The notes below the pieces were generated by a model. That model made no database searches and had not been told where the DNA came from. It was given only the letters and a program-made list of their open reading frames with translations. A stretch of 64,000 nucleotides of DNA from Phialocephala subalpina (Eukaryota; Ascomycota; Leotiomycetes; Helotiales; Mollisiaceae): NCBI GenBank assembly GCA_900073065.1, contig FJOG01000021.1, positions 893,159 to 957,158 of the forward strand. The letters are read 5' to 3'. The stretch's first letter is position 1, and every line of letters begins with the position of its first letter. The position numbers and the translations under genes are program-made. Shown here in pieces: positions 57,976-64,000 of the stretch.

Positions 57976-59918
57976 ATGGCATCAAATCGATGGCGCCGAG
58001 AATCCGAGATTCTTGTACTTTCATATCTCAACCTCAACATCGATGCATTCAGAAATGAAGACACTCGTCAAGAATCCATACAAGCCGCAGCCGGGCATTT
58101 AACGGAGAAGATGGAGATAGCATACGACGCTGGTCACGTGTCAAAGAAGTTGGGTCGGCTTTGGAACACGTACGGACCTTTGGAGAGTGAGACTATAAAC
58201 ATATTGTACGAACAAGGTGTTACCTTTCATACTCTGCCTAGGATGAGGGGTGACAAAGACAAAGCTGGGCTACTCGAAGAAGTTGGGGCAAGAGCCAAAG
58301 CGGTCAGATCCGCCAGAAAGCAAGTCACGTCCAGCGGGGTGTTTAATTCAAGCAAAGGCTAATCAACGTCACTCAGGGGCAAGGATAATTCCCAGACGCA
58401 GAAAACGGGGAGAGCTCTCCGCAAAGATTGGGAAATTAAGCATTGTTGCCCTTTCGACCATGATGACGGGGACTTGGTGCAATGTGACGGCGAAGGCTGC
58501 GTCGTTTGGCAACATCGTCGTTGTTGCTATCCTAATACCGATGTAGCCATCATCCGAGCAACAGAACACTACTGCCAAGACTGTATTGCCAAGCAATCTC
58601 AAGGCTCTCACAATACCGATATGGGCGAGCATCAGGCAGTTGAGCTGCCAATTCGAGTCATAGAAAGAACAAATTCTCGGGCGAAAGCAGAAACAGGCAG
58701 GTCTGAATCACAGGTAACGTGCAACACTTGAAATGATACATAGCTTCTCACACTAGACAGATTCAAGGTAATAGCGTCACGAGAAATTTTGATCATTTGT
58801 CACTTGAAGATCAAAATACTGAGCTGAGGGCGCTCGCCTCGCTGCTCCAGCAGGAAAGGAACGACATAGCGGTAAAGTACAGCATCCAGAACACGAGACT
58901 GTGTGTCATTGAGGATGTTCTCATAGACCATCATCGACTTGGCCAGTTCACGACCTTCGGCAGGGCGTCAAGCCAGGACGAAGCTGCACAATCTCTCGAA
59001 AGTCACGTGCTGCACAAAGTGATAGAATCTCTAAGGTCACAGAGCCTTCGCATAACCCTGGCGATATTGTATAGGTATCGTGGGGCTACATTTTTCTCCA
59101 ACGAAGAATGCTCAGAGAAGCTGCGCGACCTCTGCCCAGAAGTCGAAGAAAGCCAGATCAAGGCTGCTGTGCAAGGCGTAGGTGCCGACTCAAATAAGGA
59201 GAATCTTTTGGCAGCAATCATCGTCCTCCTAGTCAAACGTTTGGTTTTCGACACTCGCCAGCCAAGAGGCGGCCTCTCAGACATTCTTCTGGACGAGTAC
59301 CAGCATTGTGTGTTCCAACGAGGTTCGTGAAATTGCCTGAATAGTCCGAACCCAACTAATTTATCACGGTTAGACGGTGCTGGAGCCCTGCAGAGACTTC
59401 ACCTCGGGGCTTGGTCACGTTTTTATCAGAATCATGACGGAACTTTCACCAAATACATCAATGCCCATGCTGACACTCTCTCCTCGCAGCTCGTGGAGGC
59501 ACTTGCAATTTTCTTGGAAACTGGTTCACAGACAGAGGATATTCCTCCAGCCGAACAGCCGCAAAATGCATCGAAATCACTGCATGGCGTTTTGGTACCG
59601 GTCATCAAGGACTGCTTGAAGTTGAAGACAAAAGCTACATTGTCCAGCGAGTATTACGAGTTGCAGTATCTGCCTTCAGGAACGAAATACGACCCGAAGA
59701 GGATGCGGGCTTCTCCCGCCGTCGCTAGCAGTGCATCGAAGAAAGGAAAAACGCTATTCTGCTTGTTGCCATCTGTTATCAAGTATAAAACAAAACGATT
59801 CAAGGATGAAACCCTCTCGGCTCAGGACATTGGAAGTTTAGGGGAGTTCATTAATAGAAAGGAAGGCCAAAGAACGGATGGGACAGTGCTTTTTTCAGCA
59901 CTTGTAACTCTACAGTGA
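57976..59918 (+). CDS. PHD-finger protein with N-terminal helical (HTH-like) domain
   Basis: Four exons, 57976-58328, 58377-58713, 58761-59322 and 59374-59918, sum to 1,797 bases, about 598 aa. Exon 1 encodes a Trp-rich helical start (WRRESEILVLSYLNLNIDAF; DAGHVSKKLGRLWNTYGP) reminiscent of DNA-binding HTH/SANT-like domains. Exon 2 holds a C4HC3 PHD finger: CPFDHDDGDLVQCDGEGCVV, WQHRRCC and YCQDC. Exons 3-4 are helical with a coiled-coil start (SLEDQNTELRALASLLQQER). PHD fingers read histone tails, so a nuclear chromatin role is likely. The first intron (donor GTCCAG, 48 bp) is the weakest splice; the others are good (GTAACG...GACAG; GTTCGT...GGTTAG). Confidence 0.7.
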
Positions 59919-60049
59919 AGGAACCGAACTACTAAGAACGGGGGTGATGGGTGTATGAAAGTATTCTTTTTGCGTCTCCTCGCTCCCATCTTCCCTTTTC
60001 TCTGTCTCCCTTTCCCCCACCCACCCCCCCAAAAAAGCGTTGGGTAAAT

Positions 60050-60151
60050 TCACAAATCCCCAAAATACTCCGCAGCCTCCATAACCACCATCGCAGCAAG
60101 GCAAAGCACCACGATCCCGACAACCAGTAGATTGCTATAATCCCTCGCCAT
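60050..60151 (-). CDS. Possible 33-aa single-pass membrane micropeptide
   Basis: ATG at 60151 opens MARDYSNLLVVGIVVLCLAA, continuing MVVMEAAEYFGDL and a stop. A charged start, one 18-residue hydrophobic helix and an acidic tail give a well-formed membrane peptide. The next 250 bp upstream is Pro/Ser-coding-like but without a supported exon. It could be chance; conservation is the deciding test. Confidence 0.35.
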   Translation of the reverse strand: MARDYSNLLVVGIVVLCLAAMVVMEAAEYFGDL

Positions 60152-61960
60152 AACGATTGGTCGGTCGCACTGCCGCACGGCCTATTCCCTTCCCCTACTA
60201 TGTCACCGTCTTCGTCCTCGGAATGGCTGGGTATCGTCGCCCAGTAGCGCAGCGTATCTTCTTCCCTCAGTCTCGGCAACACAGACTAGGTTTCTAGGGC
60301 AGTGCGTCGTCGGAAGACGTCAATTGGTCTGGTGAGAGCTCGTCTTGTGTTCTTGACGAGGGATTGGAATTGGAAACCGAGAGGATGTAGGAGGAATGTA
60401 GTGGTCGGAGGGCGGAGAGAGCGAGTGTTGGTGGTAAGTTCTTGGGCGGGGTGAGGGGTGCATTGTTGAATGGTTCTTTTGAGGTTTCGCGTTGCGATTG
60501 TAATTGGTGATCGGGGAAATGTGGAGGATCTGAGAGGCGTATCGGGGGAGTGTAGTCGTTCTTATGAGAGAAGATTTCGTGGAGCCAGGAATAGCAGGTT
60601 GTATCGTGTAGGCAGTCTCTGTGGAGTCTAGAAAAGGTCGGGATTAGAGCCGCAGTTGTAAGGAAGGGAAGGGGAGGAGAGTGGTGATGTTAGCTTCATT
60701 TCGAGGTTCGTATGGATACTACTTGTATCGGAGAGTAGGAAGGGGCCGGTTGGTGGTGCGAGCAAACAATATCCATCCCTTGATTCCCAATCCACGCTCT
60801 TGGCAGTTATCGTGTAACCTCGTGTCCCCTCGCTATCAAAGAAAACGTTCCTTGGTACAGCAAATAAATAAATTATTGACAAAGACCACAAGCGTAAAAA
60901 TGAGAATGGGGATCGAGGGTGGGCTTCCTTTGAACTTTAAAGCACCAACAACTTGCGGGCAGGGAAGCCTTGCGTTAATAATGCTTGCTGCACATCACAG
61001 CCCACAGATGCTAACCCCTACCTTTCCTTTTGGGTCTGATAGGGCCTCAGCTCCATCTGGGCTGGGATGTGCGTGCTGCGGTTAGGCAGGGGTCCTTTTC
61101 CAGGGGTTGACCTTGACCTACCACAAACTGACACGTGACCAAAGAGACCTTATACAGAAGCACTGTTATATATTTATTTGAGCGCGAGTTCCTGTAGCAT
61201 CGAAGCTAATCACAAGTTGGAGGTCATACACGATGACGTTAAATTGTGAATGCTGAATAATGCAGTCACGTGCGATTGGGCCAGAGGAACTCAAATCGGC
61301 TCTAGTAAAGACCCCTGTAAGTTTGACAGGGGATCGAGAACGGATACCGTCATAGCATCTTAATAGGTGTAAAGGAAGCTAAATTATTATTTATATAAGG
61401 CTTAGCGTGGGATTCGAATTCTGTTCCTGGGAAAATCCGCGCAAGACTAATAAGAGGAGCCGGAACGGATTCCTTGCTTTGCCGACTTCTCTAGGAAACA
61501 AAGTACACCCGGGTCACAAGGGAGCCAAAACGAATCCCTACCTATAGTGTTCAGGAGGTTGACTCAGAGAGTGCTCAGGATGCTCAGGCAGGACTCAGGA
61601 AAGCTCACCCTCGGCTCAGGTTAGAGCGGCGACTGCTCAGGTCCAAAGACGGAAATGGACTTTGGTGGCCTCACTTGTCGTCTGAGATTTTATTTGTAAT
61701 GAGGGCTTTTTGAAAACCATGATGGCAGACGTAGGCGGGATTGATACTAGTGGGGCGTGTCGTCGGAATGGAAGGCGCCGTACTGCTTCAGTCAAGCTCC
61801 CTCGCAGATATATTAGCAGGAATCTTCGACGTCAGTTCCACACTCTCACCTGCTCAAATATCTAGTGCTTGCCTTCGAATTGCTCTGATGCTGACGTTGA
61901 CGTTGGAGGATGAAGAAAGGTTTTGGTGAAGAATGTCTCGAAGCTCGGAAGGTTCCCTAA
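60152..61960. other. Long gene-free region
   Basis: A GT-rich stretch (60290-60680), unique DNA and short AT-rich parts. No coding similarity was recognised. It contains the CTCAG cluster listed separately and an orphan ACGCGT element at 61961. Confidence 0.4.
61555..61650. repeat. Clustered CTCAG short repeats (copy 2)
   Basis: CTCAG recurs about nine times in 95 bp (GACTCAG, GCTCAGG, GGCTCAGG). It resembles 3848-3965, including an AGCTCACC...GAGGG-like pairing. Confidence 0.4.
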
Positions 61961-61974
61961 ACGCGTGGGAAAAT
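61961..61974. promoter_or_regulatory. Orphan ACGCGT element
   Basis: AACGCGTGGGAAAATAAA resembles the 2EXR upstream element, but no 2EXR gene starts next to it; the nearest copy ends at 62382. It may mark a lost copy or be chance. Confidence 0.3.
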
Positions 61975-62381
61975 AAATGCGGGGGCGGGGCACGCGAATT
62001 GAGGAAAGCGCAGCTGCAACCACGACTCCTCCTCCTCTCATACACATCAGGGTATCGATGAAGTATTCTGTCAAGCAGCTGTAACGTGTTGACTTGCCTC
62101 AACTCCTGGTATTGAATTCTTAAACGACTGAGAATATTGGCGAAAAGAAAGATGCTGCATCAAGTGAAGCATGACTGCAGAAAAGAGGGGCGCTTGACGA
62201 CTTAGATGAAGATGGAAGAAGAATGCATCACACTTGAATGCTAGTGGAGACAGAAGAATAAGCACGCTTTTCGATGGCTGTAGTTGCTAAGCAAGGGACT
62301 GATAGCAAGCCCAAAGACTCCCATGTAACTCCTCTCTGTCAATCTCCCACCCCCTCGACATTCAAATGTCAGCAAGCAAGC

Positions 62382-63357
62382 TCATGAAGCCGCTGGCCTG
62401 TTGTACTTGATGTGCCGCCAACCCCAGACAGGCCTCGCACCTTTTTCGACCCACTTCTGGCTATCGCTATGTTCCATCAACGGGTCCCCTGGTACCTCGT
62501 AGTCTGAGCCTTTGAATCGTTGGGCCAGTTCCTCGGGGTATTCGGGAAAGAATTCCATTCCCCTCTCTCTTTGGTCCGAGTCGTACTCTTGATGAACCTG
62601 ACCTTCGACCTTGGTGAGGTCTGCCGAGTATGGTAACTCGACAAGAATGTTAGTCACGATTAGGACGTTTGTGAGAGCAGTAAATTTGCCAATGAATTGC
62701 AAGATCCTATCCCGATCATCATCCCAGGTGCTCTCGTCATTGTCGAATCCAATGTATCTCGATAGAGCAAGCTTCTCTAGTTTTGAATGTTCAACAGGAC
62801 TGAGGCCCCTCAGTAATTCGAAGATGCATCGCTCCGTGTGATGCTCCTCATACGGTTCGTCGTCCAGATATAGGGTATCTAAGGCGAAGTTGAATCGCAC
62901 CTGAGGACCAGAAGTTGAGGAAGCGAAGCAAAGAGGGTACAGCCTAAGTACAGCGTCGCGGGAATCACGAGAGACTAGTAGTGCTGAAGGAAGTGGAACG
63001 TAAGAGAAGAATTCGATGTCCGGCAGCTCCGGCTCGGAGGAGGATTTGGGGGAGCTGTCGTCTTCGTCATCGATTTCCGGCTCGGTTGAGGAGATTGATA
63101 AGATGTCGTATTCGTCTTCGATGTCCGCCTCATCGGAGAACGAGGGGATGTCGTCTTTCTCTCCTACTGATGTTTTCCAGCCCACTTCGACGATACGAGG
63201 TTCAAGTGTCAGACGCCATATGATCTGTCGAAGCCTGGGGCATTCACAATTAGTGCTTTGATCGAATAGATATGAGCCGTGGTACACACTCAGTAGGCAG
63301 TCTCTTGAAAGGGTGGAAGGTCTCCCCGACTCCAACGACACGGTTGCGCAAACGCAT
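62382..63357 (-). CDS. 2EXR domain protein with acidic insert (copy G)
   Basis: Two exons, 63357-63290 and 63234-62382, flank a 55-bp intron (GTGTGT...TGCCCCAG) that joins the split motif FHPFKRLPTE and LRQIIWRLTLEPRIVEVG; about 306 aa. An acidic, Ser-rich insert (IEDEYDILSISSTEPEIDDE) follows, then the second half of the domain: YVPLPSALLVSRDSRDAVLR, LYPLCFAS and VRFNFALDTLYLDDEPYEEH. It ends KGARPVWGWRHIKYNRPAAS. The gene is uninterrupted. Unlike copies A and C-E it has this intron and lacks a clear ACGCGT element upstream. Function is unknown. Confidence 0.85.
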
Positions 63358-64000
63358 CTTGTATGTCTTTCTTTGAAGGTTGGAAGGTGAGTTTTAATGG
63401 GGAGGAGCACGACGTGTGGATCAATTATTTGCACGCTGGCGGCAGAAATCGAGTTGCGGACGCAGATCAGGTCCGCTGCGTGAAAGCTGCGTAGTCTAGA
63501 AAGCAGTCAGCATGATCCTGCAATCTTCCATACCACGAGGAAGATTTATACCAGCTTCAAAGAGGCTGAGGACTCGTTTATGTTTGAAGGTAGATATAGT
63601 ATCGAAGCTGTGGGAGTTATAGAAGGAAGGCCGGGATTTTTGTAGGGGCGCGGATATACTCGAAGCGAGCTACTTACGAAAGTGGTAACGACTAATATAT
63701 CAAAGGATTACTCAAATAATTACTCAATGAGTAATAAGTAAAATAAGAGTAATGCCCATTAAAATATATCGAGTAAAACAAAGTAATTATTAGCCGTCTA
63801 TTATAAAAACTAATATAAACTTTTTCCTAAGAATTTATATGAAAATTAAAATTAAAAGAAAATAATTAATTTTTTAAATTTCGATAAAAGTACCAAATAT
63901 AATTCTTTAATTAGTTTATTAAAAAATATCCTTTGTATATAATTCTTGATAATTTTTAATTAAAAATACCAAAATTTTAATTTATTATTAAATATTAAAA
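63358..64000. other. Upstream DNA turning into an AT-rich block (from about 63690)
   Basis: The first 330 bp is ordinary. From about 63690 to the window end the composition is extremely AT-rich (AATTAAAA, TATAAA), as at 17400-18060. No coding trace was seen. Confidence 0.5.

Noticed and set aside
61405..61425. GGGATTCGAATTCTG resembling a tRNA T-loop
   Set aside because: No acceptor pairing or A box; a lone match is expected by chance.
1..64000. CRISPR arrays, operons or prokaryotic signals
   Set aside because: No regularly spaced direct repeats; gene structure is clearly eukaryotic with spliceosomal introns.

Overview
The window looks like nuclear DNA of a filamentous ascomycete (Pezizomycotina). 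The evidence is the short introns of about 50-150 bp with GTRNGN donors and CTAAC/CTGAC-like branch sites, several fungal-only families (HET, HeLo, 2EXR, DUF3176, STAND NTPases with fungal N-termini, bZIP-DUF3425), and AT-rich blocks whose relic genes carry CAA/CAG-to-TAA/TAG and TGG-to-TAG/TAA changes, the signature of repeat-induced point mutation (RIP). Species cannot be fixed from the sequence; Leotiomycetes or a neighbouring class is a guess.

Layout. 1-2.3 kb: RIP-mutated Ty1/Copia relic. 2.4-10.9 kb: stand-alone HeLo gene, broken DUF3176 membrane-protein gene, two-exon HET gene, then fragments of NLR-type genes (TPR piece, HET piece). 10.9-16.9 kb: a divergent pair, an uncharacterised beta-rich protein and a large TPR-CHAT protease-like protein. 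17.4-18.1 kb: AT-rich desert. 19.1-24.1 kb: alcohol oxidase-like GMC enzyme followed by a secreted large-subunit catalase, a likely H2O2 producer/remover pair. 24.6-31.7 kb: HET gene with one in-frame stop, bZIP regulator, aldo-keto reductase, frameshifted 2EXR gene. 32.2-36.3 kb: a small MITE and a NACHT STAND gene. 37.2-43.2 kb: LTR remnant, tandem repeat, and a RIP-damaged HET gene split by a 4,042-bp hAT transposon with an exact 8-bp target duplication. 43.4-47.6 kb: HTH-ankyrin protein. 48-53.2 kb: array of 2EXR genes and relics, all on the minus strand. 55.0-60 kb: nine-exon Hsp70-like ATPase divergent from a PHD-finger protein. 62.4-63.4 kb: another 2EXR gene. The window ends in AT-rich DNA.

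Taken together this is an accessory, fast-decaying region enriched in families tied to fungal non-self recognition and programmed cell death (HET, HeLo, NACHT, TPR/ankyrin sensors, CHAT), with a metabolic oxidase/catalase/reductase block in the middle. Most interesting are the clean hAT insertion with candidate transposase-binding repeats, a shared ACGCGT-centred element lying upstream of most copies of the 2EXR family, the CHAT/partner gene pair, and the single-nonsense HET gene. Exon structures were derived by hand from splice signals and reading-frame phase and were not checked against transcripts.
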